45,177 nucleotides of DNA from an uncultured Prevotellaceae bacterium (GTDB taxonomy: Bacteria; Bacteroidota; Bacteroidia; Bacteroidales; Bacteroidaceae). The notes under the pieces were generated by a model. It saw nothing but the letters and a program-made list of their open reading frames with translations. It had not been told where the DNA came from and ran no database searches. Made by a program: the position numbers and the translations under genes. The stretch is taken from NCBI GenBank assembly GCA_900317305.1, contig ONGG01000023.1:1-45177 (forward strand), read 5' to 3'. Below, in pieces: positions 33,701 through 41,857 of this stretch. The stretch's first letter is position 1. Each line of letters begins with the position of its first letter.

Positions 33701-36595
33701 CACAAGGAAACGGGTGAGCGAAGCGCAGTGTGCGAAAGCACCCTCGCCCACAGAAGCCACATTATTGCGCAGATAGAAATAGGTGATGGCATTACATCCA
33801 TAGAAGGCTTTCTTGCCGATGTTCACCAGAGCGAGGTTGAGTTCGGTGGTCATCTTCTCGCAACCCTCGAAGGCACTCTCGCCAATGGTAACGATAGTAG
33901 ACGGCAGGGAAACCTTGCCCAGCTCCGAGCAGCCCTTGAAGGCATTGGCGGCAATCTCGGTAAGGCCAGTGAAATATTTCAGTTCCTCGAACGAGGTGAT
34001 CTGCTTGTTGCCAGTGAAGGCATTGCCCAGGTCGGTCACGGCCTTGGCCTCGGCACCATTGATCTTGCCGTCGCCATTGGTATCCCATTTCGACACACAG
34101 ATAGCCTCAATCTTGTCATCGGCGAAAATCATGTCGGAATACTCATCGCTAAAGGCCTCGGTTGTGCCGAAGTCCTTCCATACGTTGGCTGCAGCGTAGA
34201 GGCTCTCGGTGCCCACGGGCACACTGAGCTTGGCATTGGCCACATCCACGCCCTCGAAGGTGCTGGCAGGCACGGTGAGCGGAGTCGACCAATAGACCTT
34301 GACATTGTTGATGGAGGAGTTGGCGAAAGCCTTCTCTCCGATGGTCTGCACCGACTTGTAGATGCTCACGATCTTGAGGCGTGATGCGCCGAGGAATGCC
34401 TCGGGTGCGATGGTCTTCACACCGTCGGGAATCATGATATTGGTATAGGTGCTGTAGGCCGGGAACTGCAATAAGGTGGAGTGGTCTTTGGTAAAGAGTG
34501 CCCCAATACCTGTGGTGTAGTTGGTGTTGGCCTCATCCACGGTGATCGTGGTGAGCGAAGCACATGACTTGAGCACACCATTGCCGATGGTCTTGACCGA
34601 TGCCGGCACGTTGAAGGTCTTCAGTTTGTTGCAGAAAGCGAAAGCATTGGCACCAATCGACACCACCGAATTGGGCAGGACAATGCTCGTGAGGGTGCTG
34701 TTGGCGAATGCCTCTGCAGGAATAGAGGTGAGGCCGGTGAAATACTGCAGCTCGTCGAAGGAACTGATCTCGGCTCCATTGAACAGCGTACCGATAGAGG
34801 TGACGGCAGCAGCCTCATCGTAGGTCACGTATCCATCATGGTCGGCATCGAAGTTGGCCACGCAGATTTCCTGCACCTTGGCATCCTTGAACATGATGAT
34901 TTTCTGTGCATAGTCGGCGATGGTACCTTCCTCGATGAAGGTGAACCACTTCCAACCGTTGGCACTCTTATAGGCATTGGCCGTGCCTACCGGAACGAAC
35001 AAGCGACCGGTGATGCCACCATCGGTGACCGGTGTGAAGTTGGAGAAAGTGCCATTTGAGATGGAGAGCGGAGTGTTCCATTTCACCTCAGTGCGGATGC
35101 CCTGTGCCACACCCTGGAAGGCGTTCTCACCAATGCTGGTGAGTTGGTCGGTCATCACGAGGGTATAGAGGCTCTGGCAATTGCGGAAGGCACCTTTGCC
35201 CACCGACTTGATTTTATCGGTGAAGGAGACCGTGGCCAAGTTGGCACATCCGTCGAAAGCATAATCACCGATGTTCTCCACGTTGTTGAATGTGACCGAG
35301 GTGAGATTCGATGCTCCGGCAAGTGCGTAAGGAGCGATATTGACTACCGATGTTGGGAATCCATAACTCTTCGAGGTCATACCAGCAGGATACACGTAGA
35401 GAGTGGTACCGTCCTTCGACAAAACCCTATAGGTATTGGTTGTGAAGTAGGGATTGCTGGCATGTACTTGGAAATTGGCACATGAAGTACAATTGGCAAA
35501 AGCACCTTCACCAATCGACTCTACCTTATAGTAAAGATAGAACCTTGCGATGCTCGAACAGCCATCGAAAGCATGTTTTCCGATGGTGGTAAGAGAGAGG
35601 GGAAGAGTGACAGCCTTGATACTTGCACAACCATAGAAGGCATAATCGCCTATGGTCACGATGCCCGACGACATCGTGAGATTCTCGATGTTGGCACACT
35701 CATAGAAGGCCTTCTCGGCAATAGAGGTAACCTTGTTGTAAATGGTCACCGACTTGAGGGCGGCGCATCCCACGAAGGCCTCTTTCTGGATGGTAGTAAG
35801 GTTGGAAGGCAACTGAATGGACTCGAGGTTGGAACAACCTTTGAAAGCATTCTGTCCGAGAATGGTCACGTTAGAGAAGGAGCGGAACTCGTTGAAACGC
35901 TTGATTTCGGTATTGCCGACGAAGGCGCCACCTACATCATTCACGGCCATGGCCTCACGGTAGGAAAGCTCATCATCATTGTTGAGGTCCCAGTTGGAAA
36001 CGCAGATGTCTTTCACCACATCGTCCTCGAACATCATGATGACATCGACGTCGACATACTCGCGCACCTCGCCGAAATTCTTCCACACATCGGCTTCCTG
36101 ATAGGTAGCCTTGTAGCCAGAAAGCACGCGGAGCACCATACCACTCAGGTCGAGGCCGTCGAATACTTCCTCGGAGATGCCGAGAGGTTTGGTCCATTGC
36201 ACGGTGACGGTCTGCAGGTTGGTACAGCCTTGGAAAGCATCGTCGCCGATAGAGGAAACAGAATTAGGTATCGTGACCGTCTTCATCGACGTACAGTCGG
36301 AGAAGGCCTCGTCATTGATACTCACAACTTTGTAGTAGAGACCATTGTGGTAGACTCTCCAGGGGAGCACCAGGTTGACAGGTCCCGAGACATCACCACT
36401 TCCAGTCCCGATATTTGGGTTGGAGGGATTGGTAGAGGATGTGAAATAATTTTCATCCCAGCCTGATACGGTTACCGTATGGGCGGTGCGGTCGACTATG
36501 TTATAACCGATTCCGTCGACGGTAATGTCGAAAGCCATGGCAAACGACACGGCACAAGCTGACATAAAAGTTAGCAGTAATCTTAAATGTCTCAT
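30737..36595 (-). CDS. Giant BspA-like leucine-rich surface protein with EF-hand loops and T9SS-like tail
   Basis: 1952 aa with a signal peptide (MRHLRLLLTFMSACAVSFAMA). Most of it is BspA/Treponema-type LRR units (IGDYAFYGCASIKAVTLP type). Five blocks are marked by the same calcium-loop segment: WDLNNDDE near residue 200, FDADHDGYVTYDE near 580, WDTNGDGKINGAE near 835, WDTDGDGRISYDE near 1170 and WDTDNDKELTVNE near 1450. Each is followed by FTGLTxI and an AFxGC run. A dockerin-like pair lies near 1715 (CDVNGDGRADMLDAVDIL; DFDNNEEVGVNDAVIL). The tail YYSLSGMRVDHPTKGVYIL, then NGKKVVIK, resembles the T9SS sorting tail. Likely an adhesin. The ATG at 36595 starts the signal peptide; an earlier Met at 36655 adds 20 unlikely residues. 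Confidence 0.9.
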   Translation of the reverse strand: MRHLRLLLTFMSACAVSFAMAFDITVDGIGYNIVDRTAHTVTVSGWDENYFTSSTNPSNPNIGTGSGDVSGPVNLVLPWRVYHNGLYYKVVSINDEAFSDCTSMKTVTIPNSVSSIGDDAFQGCTNLQTVTVQWTKPLGISEEVFDGLDLSGMVLRVLSGYKATYQEADVWKNFGEVREYVDVDVIMMFEDDVVKDICVSNWDLNNDDELSYREAMAVNDVGGAFVGNTEIKRFNEFRSFSNVTILGQNAFKGCSNLESIQLPSNLTTIQKEAFVGCAALKSVTIYNKVTSIAEKAFYECANIENLTMSSGIVTIGDYAFYGCASIKAVTLPLSLTTIGKHAFDGCSSIARFYLYYKVESIGEGAFANCTSCANFQVHASNPYFTTNTYRVLSKDGTTLYVYPAGMTSKSYGFPTSVVNIAPYALAGASNLTSVTFNNVENIGDYAFDGCANLATVSFTDKIKSVGKGAFRNCQSLYTLVMTDQLTSIGENAFQGVAQGIRTEVKWNTPLSISNGTFSNFTPVTDGGITGRLFVPVGTANAYKSANGWKWFTFIEEGTIADYAQKIIMFKDAKVQEICVANFDADHDGYVTYDEAAAVTSIGTLFNGAEISSFDELQYFTGLTSIPAEAFANSTLTSIVLPNSVVSIGANAFAFCNKLKTFNVPASVKTIGNGVLKSCASLTTITVDEANTNYTTGIGALFTKDHSTLLQFPAYSTYTNIMIPDGVKTIAPEAFLGASRLKIVSIYKSVQTIGEKAFANSSINNVKVYWSTPLTVPASTFEGVDVANAKLSVPVGTESLYAAANVWKDFGTTEAFSDEYSDMIFADDKIEAICVSKWDTNGDGKINGAEAKAVTDLGNAFTGNKQITSFEELKYFTGLTEIAANAFKGCSELGKVSLPSTIVTIGESAFEGCEKMTTELNLALVNIGKKAFYGCNAITYFYLRNNVASVGEGAFAHCASLTRFLVQAGNTNYKAVSDILFNADNSVVIAYPAGKKAGDMNANEIIKEIYPYAFSGVSKMTSFNFNQITKIGDFAFEDCTGLKSIVIGSKVTTIGASAFKDCYNMQSIDIPANVTSIGEKAFNGMPASVRCQVAWNTPLSINDNTFSNYEELSAGQISGILFMPKGTKDKYIVAPGWKFFSIFKESSMADYDATIIAFEDPLVEKLAVAKWDTDGDGRISYDEASVVATLGTVYTGQPITSFNELQYFTALTEIGDNAFKDTQLAAITMPEGVTRFGKSAFQGTALVTFNRLPNLTEIGDSAFAYNSGFQAVSISQNIQTVGTGAFKGCPKLTAINVDANNANYSSVDGVLYNKAGNALLQFPAAKTIGAEYVIGTDITEIGEDAFTMSKELVILSLHEGITSIGANAFRACEALDSVIVAWHTPLTVPANTFSGVDVKNVSLSVPKGTISDYKAADVWKNFRIDEYLDDTSVIEFADATVKAICVENWDTDNDKELTVNEAKQAYSLGNLFEGKPITSFRELKYFTGLVGIPANAFAGCTALKAVELPKTIKNIQNGAFSGCTSLTSFQIPVATTQIGKGILANCSSLTSVSVALGNTTYVAEDGVLFNTAKNTLYIYPAGKKGDYEIPSMVKTIFSYAFSGAAGLTAVKLPNTLLNIEEGAFGKCSSLKFINIPASVKNLQKYAFNACTSLKAIKVAWNPALNVENDVFYDFNFSGTRLYVPAGSYDSYASCVPEDAASGNWGSFAKILEYPNCDVNGDGRADMLDAVDILKFVVGKPADVFDQYLADFDNNEEVGVNDAVILVNKIADGGAAPNIPHVNAAPGMDDEAVTLTKDINNVLSLCVSSELPYTAFQFDLVLPEASEVELAKLTDRLKDHQMLYNKIGENTYRFAALSIANKTFAGNDGSVVNILAGNPDLDEIIVENIKLVTVDGVEHRFDNITTALPTDIAETMGTANGAMEDGVYYSLSGMRVDHPTKGVYILNGKKVVIK

Positions 36596-36687
36596 AAATC
36601 TATTAATATTAGGTATTCTCGAATCAATTATTTTCGGGCTCTTTGAGCTATACATTATTATAATAATCTATGCAAGCCTCAAATTTT

Positions 36688-36739
36688 AAAAAATCCCTCC
36701 CCTGACCTTAGAGAACAAGGACCGAAGGAGGGATTTCGA
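36688..36739 (-). terminator. Terminator after the 377-aa secreted protein gene
   Basis: AAATCCCTCC (36691-36700) pairs perfectly with GGAGGGATTT (36727-36736), with an inner CCTT/AAGG stem. On the minus strand it is followed by a T-rich run. It lies 20 nt after the stop at 36756. Confidence 0.85.
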
Positions 36740-36755
36740 CGTATCATGAAGTCGC

Positions 36756-37889
36756 TTACTTCACGACTTTCTTTCCGTTGATAATGTAAATGCCTTTCTG
36801 AGTGGGGTTCTTCACCTTCACACCCGAGATGGTGTAAGCATCGGTATTGCCAGCCTCAGCCTCTACACTGCTGATACCTGTGGTCTCCTCGAAGAGGAAC
36901 GACTCGTCGGCACTTGAATCATCCTCAATGTAAGCCTTATACTTGGGAATCTCCACACCTTCTTTGCAGCGATAGAAGCCCACGCCTTCGTTCTTACTTG
37001 CCAAAGCGAAGGTATTCTTCGTGGCAGTATAGGCAGCAGCAGCTGTGCCCTTAAGGATGTTGACTGAAGGTGCTGTGGGGGAAGTTGTAGTGGTCTTCAG
37101 TTTGTAGGAACCAGCAGCAGCTTGGATGGTAACAGGAGTTGCGGCGGGAATAGAAACTACTGTTTCGCGAGACACCATACCATTCACGGTTTGGGTAGCA
37201 ACCATTGCTGTCAGACCTGTGCCTTCGAAGTTAAGAGCCACTGGCCAACAAAGGGTTGCATAGCCTATCTCACTAACGGTAAGTTTAGCAGCCAATTCTA
37301 TAGGATTCTCTGTTTTTTCAGGAAAGATCTCCTGAGAAGGTGAATCAATTGTTGTAATCATCATACGAGTATCCTCACCAGTATAGCCTTCGATATATGG
37401 TTTGTCAACAACCTTGATATACTGTATGCCGGTCTGAGCCTTATCTGTCATTCTCACCTGGAATGTGGCCAAAGCCTCTGATGTAGTTTTTGGGAAACCA
37501 CTTGAGGCTGCTTCGTGCTTGGCAATAAGTGTCAGCGTATTGTATTCAGCATTATAAGTCTCATTCAATGTGGCATTCTTACGTTTTGACAGAGAGCAAC
37601 CACTCACAAAATTGAAGTATACCCATTCTTCAGGTTCAACATCTTCATCCTCATACAACACAGGTTCCATACCCTCAGGAAGTTGAATCCAGATGCAGAA
37701 GCTACGACCTTTATTGACGTACTCCTCACTCACATTCAAAACAACACTTAACTCCACCACACTTGATTCAGCCTTAGAGATGTCAAAAGACACACCTTGC
37801 TCTTCATCATCGACAATAGTGAAATTGTTTTGTGCAAACGAAAGGCTAGCTGTGAGCAGCATAGCGATTCCAAGTAAACACTTTTTCAT
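36756..37889 (-). CDS. Secreted protein with T9SS-like C-terminal tail
   Basis: 377 aa. Signal peptide MKKCLLGIAMLLTASLSFAQ. The first 160 residues look like a cohesin-type beta sandwich (FCIWIQLPEGMEPVLYEDED; ALATFQVRMTDKAQTGIQYI). A second beta domain follows (LTVSEIGYATLCWPVALNFEG). The C-terminal end (YTISGVKVKNPTQKGIYII, then NGKKVVK) is the sorting-tail pattern also seen in the giant LRR protein. No catalytic motif seen. It has its own terminator, so it is not in the LRR operon, and probably its own promoter far upstream (38203-38210). Confidence 0.82.
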   Translation of the reverse strand: MKKCLLGIAMLLTASLSFAQNNFTIVDDEEQGVSFDISKAESSVVELSVVLNVSEEYVNKGRSFCIWIQLPEGMEPVLYEDEDVEPEEWVYFNFVSGCSLSKRKNATLNETYNAEYNTLTLIAKHEAASSGFPKTTSEALATFQVRMTDKAQTGIQYIKVVDKPYIEGYTGEDTRMMITTIDSPSQEIFPEKTENPIELAAKLTVSEIGYATLCWPVALNFEGTGLTAMVATQTVNGMVSRETVVSIPAATPVTIQAAAGSYKLKTTTTSPTAPSVNILKGTAAAAYTATKNTFALASKNEGVGFYRCKEGVEIPKYKAYIEDDSSADESFLFEETTGISSVEAEAGNTDAYTISGVKVKNPTQKGIYIINGKKVVK

Positions 37890-38202
37890 GATAATTACCT
37901 TTTTGTTTATTTTATGAATTATTGATTATCAGTTTGATTTCATCGCTCATGAGACTGGAGAAAGAGAATGTCTACTGGTGTAGACTTGTGCTGAGGAAGT
38001 GAAACATTGCAAATATTGCTGCCATAAAATTTTCCCAAATAGCGGCTAATAATGCCTATGATTCCTTTCGCTTGCTTTGTTCTATTTTATCTCCAAATCA
38101 TCAATTATTGTATAAAGATTAGTGATCGTCATTACCGTCTCCCCACACTTATCCACATAAGAAAAGGAAGCGGACACAACGGCTTTTGCATCTACTTTGG
38201 TG

Positions 38203-38210
38203 CAAAAGTA
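38203..38210 (-). promoter_or_regulatory. Likely promoter of the 377-aa gene, with long leader; rest of gap empty
   Basis: Minus-strand TACTTTTG at 38210-38203 matches TAnnTTTG in the AT-rich gap 37890-38361. A clear -33 TTG is not seen. If used, the leader would be about 305 nt, which is unusual here. I see nothing else in this 470-nt gap: no ORF, no strong hairpin. Confidence 0.4.
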
Positions 38211-38361
38211 TGAAATCTTTTTGAAAAATGCTACTTTTCGCTAAAAACTTTTGGCTGAAAATGAGTGAAATGAGTAAATGTGACGGAAATTTAACGTTTT
38301 TTAACTACACAACATTCTTATTCCGTCTAAAAACACAAGTAAAAAATCAAAGCAAGTGTTG

Positions 38362-38991
38362 TCAGGTTTGCTCCTCGAACGGAAAGAGTCCGTAGAGTTG
38401 TGCGTCGATATTGTCGGTGATTTTCTTGAAGTCGGCGGGATTGCTCTCAAACTTGCAGGTGTCGCCATCGACGATGATGAGATGTCCGGTGTAGTTGGCA
38501 ATCCAGGCCTCGTAGCGGTCGTTGAGCCCTTGCAGGTAGTCGATGCGGATCGACTTCTCGAACTCCCTGCCACGTTTGGAGATCTGGGCCACCAGGTTGG
38601 GGATGGTGGAGCGGATGTAAATCATGAGGTCGGGCAGCCCAACGAGCGAGATCATCAGGTCGAAAAGGTCGCTGTAGTTGGCGAAGTCGCGGTCGCTCAT
38701 CATGCCCATATCATGCAGGTTGGGTGCGAAGATGCGGGCATCTTCAAAGATAGTGCGGTCCTGGATGATATACCCTTTGTTTTTAGATATTTCCACCACC
38801 TCCTTAAAGCGTTTGTTGAGGAAATAAATCTGCAGATTGAACGACCACCTCTCCATGTCGGCATAGAAGTCGTCGAGGTAGGGGTTGTTGTCTACGGGTT
38901 CGAAACGGGGTTCCCAGCCATAGCGTTTGGCGAGCATTCTGGTGAGCGTGGTTTTTCCACTTCCGATATTTCCAGCTACTGCGATATGCAT
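38362..38991 (-). CDS. Deoxynucleoside kinase (second of tandem pair)
   Basis: 209 aa. P-loop AGNIGSGKTTL at the N-terminus, the dNK motif WSFNLQIYFLNKRF, the DRTIFED (DRS-like) motif near residue 80, and the lid region REFEKSIRIDYLQGLNDRYE. The start at 38991 (MHIAVAGN) is chosen because the family begins directly at the P-loop; an upstream in-frame Met at 39102 would overlap its neighbour. It phosphorylates deoxynucleosides for salvage. About half identical by eye to the 207-aa gene 13 nt upstream. Such pairs are known to act as dAK/dGK; the individual specificities are not assigned. Confidence 0.92.
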   Translation of the reverse strand: MHIAVAGNIGSGKTTLTRMLAKRYGWEPRFEPVDNNPYLDDFYADMERWSFNLQIYFLNKRFKEVVEISKNKGYIIQDRTIFEDARIFAPNLHDMGMMSDRDFANYSDLFDLMISLVGLPDLMIYIRSTIPNLVAQISKRGREFEKSIRIDYLQGLNDRYEAWIANYTGHLIIVDGDTCKFESNPADFKKITDNIDAQLYGLFPFEEQT

Positions 38992-39004
38992 GTTGAAAGT
39001 ATGT

Positions 39005-39628
39005 TTAGGTTTCGGGGAATAGTCCGAAGAGATTGGCGTCGATACGCTCCACGATGCGCGCGAAGTCGGCCTTCCGGTTGAGGAAGTCGATCTCGTCGAC
39101 ATTCACGGTGAGCACCTTTCCCTTGTATTGGTGGTAGATGAAGTCCTCGTAGAGCATGTTGAGGTTCTTCAGGTAGTCGAGTTGCATCTGCTGCTCATAG
39201 TCCCTACCCCGATGCTGGATGTTCTGCACGAGATGAGGGATGGAGGCACGCAGGTAGATCATGAGGTCGGGCACACGAACGACAGCCATCATCGACTCGA
39301 AGAGCTGCATGTAGCACTCGAAGTCGCGGTCGTCGAGCGTCCCCATGGCATGGTTGTTGGCGGCAAACACATATACCCCCTCGAAGATGCTCCGGTCCTG
39401 GATGACCGTCTGCTCGGAACGTGCGATATCGAGCAGGTCGCGGAAGCGCTGCTTGAGGAAATATACCTCGAGCGCGAACGACCACCTGGGGATATCCTTG
39501 TAATAGTCGTCGAGGTAGGGGTTATGGTCTACTGCCTCAAACTTGGGTATCCATCCATAGTGGCGTGCGAGCAAGTTGGTGAGTGTGGTCTTGCCGCTAC
39601 CGATGTTTCCAGCAATAACGATATGCAC
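39005..39628 (-). CDS. Deoxynucleoside kinase (first of tandem pair)
   Basis: 207 aa. P-loop AGNIGSGKTTLTNLLA, the WSFALEVYFLKQRF motif, DRSIFEG near residue 80, and lid RDYEQQMQLDYLKNLNMLYE. Same fold and length as the downstream gene, clearly a tandem duplicate that has diverged. Likely forms a salvage unit giving dAMP/dGMP or related products, possibly as a heterodimer as in other dAK/dGK pairs (family knowledge). The ATG is at 39628. Confidence 0.93.
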   Translation of the reverse strand: MHIVIAGNIGSGKTTLTNLLARHYGWIPKFEAVDHNPYLDDYYKDIPRWSFALEVYFLKQRFRDLLDIARSEQTVIQDRSIFEGVYVFAANNHAMGTLDDRDFECYMQLFESMMAVVRVPDLMIYLRASIPHLVQNIQHRGRDYEQQMQLDYLKNLNMLYEDFIYHQYKGKVLTVNVDEIDFLNRKADFARIVERIDANLFGLFPET

Positions 39629-39670
39629 GGTGTAGGGTTGTGTTCTTAGAATTGTGGAGTGTTAGTTGCG

Positions 39671-39678
39671 CAAAGATA
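39671..39678 (-). promoter_or_regulatory. Likely promoter of the deoxynucleoside kinase pair
   Basis: Minus-strand TATCTTTG at 39678-39671, about 43 nt before the ATG at 39628. The -33 position has a TTTC-like sequence, so support is moderate. Confidence 0.5.
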
Positions 39679-39768
39679 GCAATTATTCCGCAAACGAGAA
39701 AGCATTGCAGGAAGTTTTTCACCATGGAGCGTTGATTTTTTCTTTTTCCGAAAAACCCATGGCTTTGT

Positions 39769-39799
39769 TTTGCCGTTTGGCTGAAAAATAGTAATTTCG
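39769..39799 (+). promoter_or_regulatory. Likely promoter of the copper ATPase gene
   Basis: TTTG (39769-39772), 19 bp, TAATTTCG (39792-39799), one mismatch from the -7 consensus. The start would lie about 16 nt before the ATG at 39821. No obvious metal-responsive operator seen. Confidence 0.55.
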
Positions 39800-39820
39800 T
39801 GCCCACAACTCAAGACAGAC

Positions 39821-41782
39821 ATGACTCAGAAGAAGACAATACCCGTGATAGGAATGGCCTGCTCGGCCTGCTCGGCCAATGTGGAGCAACGGCTACGGTC
39901 GCTGGATGGCATCATCTCGGCGTCGGTGTCGCTGCCCTCGCGCACCGCCCTGGTGGAATGGGACGACAGCCTCATCACACTCGACGATATGAAGCGCGAG
40001 ATCAGTGCCATCGGCTACGACCTGGTGATAGAGGCCGACCGCAGCGTGGCCGAGATGGAGCGCCGCGACTACACGATGTTGCGCCGGAAGGTGGTGGAAT
40101 CGTGGGTGGTGGCCCTGTTGGTGATGGCCATCTCGATGGGATGGCTGAAAATCGGCTCGCGCGATGTGGCCAACCAGACCAGCATGCTGCTGGCCCTGCT
40201 CAACCTGGCCTATTGCGGCCGCGAGTTCTATGTCCGCGCCTGGCGACAACTGTGCCACCTGACGGCCAGCATGGACACTCTGGTGGCACTGAGCACTGGC
40301 ATCGCCTTCATCTTCAGCGTGGTGAACACCTTTGCCGGCGACCGGCTCTGGGGCAGCCGCGGATTGGCTTGGCACACCTATTTCGACTCGTCGGTGATGA
40401 TCATCACCTTCGTGCTCACGGGCCGTCTGCTCGAGGAGCACAGCCGGAAGGCCACCGCCGCAGCCATCGGCCGACTGATGGGAATGAGGCCCAAGACCGC
40501 CCGCCTCTACCAAGGCGAGGAGACGGCAGCCGACGGTAGCCGACGACCGGTGACCGAGGAGGTGCCCATCACGACCATCAGCCGTGGCGACGTGGTGGAG
40601 GTGCATGCCGGCGAGAAGATTCCCGTCGACGGCATGGTGACCTGGGCCAACAGTTTCATGCTCGACACCGCCGCCTGGGTCGACGAGGCGATGATCACGG
40701 GCGAGCCCTCGCCCGCCCAAAAAGAGAAAGGCTCGATGGTGCTCGCAGGTACGGTGGTGAGCCAAGGGCACCTGCGCCTGAGGGCCAAGAAGACGGGCGA
40801 CGACACCGCCCTGGCCCAGATCATACGCATGGTAGAAGAGGCGCAAGGCAGCAAGGCTCCCGTTCAGCGCACCGTAGACCGCATCGCCATGGTCTTCGTA
40901 CCCGTCGTGACGCTCATCGCCCTGCTCACCTTCCTCATCTGGTGGGCTGTGGGAGGCAACACCGGTCTGCCCCATGCCATCATGTCGGCTGTCTCGGTAC
41001 TCGTCATCGCCTGCCCCTGTGCTCTCGGTCTGGCTACCCCCACCGCCCTGATGGTGGGCATCGGCCAGGCCGCCAACCACAATATCCTCATCAAGGACGC
41101 CACCGCCCTGGAACGCATACGCCGCGTCGACGCCATGGTCATCGACAAGACCGGCACCCTGACAAAGGCCAACCCGGCCATCGACTTCACCAAGGCCGAC
41201 GACCTGCCGCTCGAAGAGCGCGAGACGCTGAAACCCCATGCCCAGGAAGCGATGGAACGCCTAGCCCATATGGGGGTGGAGGTGCACATGATGAGTGGCG
41301 ACAAGGAGGAAGCGGCCGCCTACTGGGCTGGGAAGGCTGGCATCGCTCACTACAAGAGCAAGGTGCAGCCTCAGGACAAGGAGAACCTGGTGAGGCAGCT
41401 GCAAGACGAAGGGAAGGTGGTGGCCATGGTGGGCGACGGCATCAACGACTCGCAGGCACTGGCCCAGGCCGACGTGAGCATCGCCATGGGAGGTGGAACC
41501 GACGTGGCCATCGACGTGGCACAGATGACACTCATGGGCGACGACCTGCGCCGCATACCCGAGGCCCTCGTACTGAGCCAGAAGACCGTGAGACTCATCC
41601 GCCAGAACCTGTTCTGGGCATTTTTATATAATGTGGTGTGCATACCATTGGCTGCCGGCGCCGCACACCTCCTTGGCTATGACTTCCAGATTACCCCGAT
41701 GTGGGCGAGCGCGCTGATGGCCTTCTCGAGCCTGAGCGTGGTGCTCAACAGCCTGAGGGGCATGGCCTTCGGCGGCAAGTGA
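39821..41782 (+). CDS. copA: Copper-type P1B ATPase lacking the nucleotide-binding domain
   Basis: 653 aa. One N-terminal heavy-metal domain (GMACSACSA, Cys14/Cys17), several membrane segments, the actuator motif (AMITGEPSP, in place of TGES), the copper motif CPC at 398-400 (ACPCALGLATP), the phosphorylation motif DKTGTLT with Asp442, and GDGINDSQALAQADVSIAMG with a final membrane pair. Normally about 190 residues separate DKTGT from the next GD motif. Here MSGDKEEAA (Asp494) follows only 52 residues later and the SEHP-type ATP-binding motif is absent. The join is in frame with no stop. It may be a reduced variant or a non-functional deletion. Probably exports Cu(I), if active. Confidence 0.9.
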   Translation: MTQKKTIPVIGMACSACSANVEQRLRSLDGIISASVSLPSRTALVEWDDSLITLDDMKREISAIGYDLVIEADRSVAEMERRDYTMLRRKVVESWVVALLVMAISMGWLKIGSRDVANQTSMLLALLNLAYCGREFYVRAWRQLCHLTASMDTLVALSTGIAFIFSVVNTFAGDRLWGSRGLAWHTYFDSSVMIITFVLTGRLLEEHSRKATAAAIGRLMGMRPKTARLYQGEETAADGSRRPVTEEVPITTISRGDVVEVHAGEKIPVDGMVTWANSFMLDTAAWVDEAMITGEPSPAQKEKGSMVLAGTVVSQGHLRLRAKKTGDDTALAQIIRMVEEAQGSKAPVQRTVDRIAMVFVPVVTLIALLTFLIWWAVGGNTGLPHAIMSAVSVLVIACPCALGLATPTALMVGIGQAANHNILIKDATALERIRRVDAMVIDKTGTLTKANPAIDFTKADDLPLEERETLKPHAQEAMERLAHMGVEVHMMSGDKEEAAAYWAGKAGIAHYKSKVQPQDKENLVRQLQDEGKVVAMVGDGINDSQALAQADVSIAMGGGTDVAIDVAQMTLMGDDLRRIPEALVLSQKTVRLIRQNLFWAFLYNVVCIPLAAGAAHLLGYDFQITPMWASALMAFSSLSVVLNSLRGMAFGGK

Positions 41783-41837
41783 GCACACCCGCCTTAAAAA
41801 AACCGGCAGATTGAAAAGAGATTTCGATATTTTTGTT

Positions 41838-41845
41838 TAATTTTG
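41838..41845 (+). promoter_or_regulatory. Possible serB promoter
   Basis: TAATTTTG (41838-41845) fits the -7 consensus 13 nt before the ATG. No TTG at the right distance (nearest gives 24 bp). An overlapping TATTTTTG lies at 41828-41835. Confidence 0.4.
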
Positions 41846-41857
41846 TGCAAAAATCGC

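Noticed and set aside
30788-34384. 1198-aa ORF antisense to the giant LRR gene
   Set aside because: It mirrors the repeat structure of the real gene, has no promoter or family features, and comes from the codon bias of the opposite strand.
39893-41239. 448-aa minus-strand ORF over the ATPase gene
   Set aside because: Antisense shadow of a GC-rich gene with clear P-type ATPase motifs.
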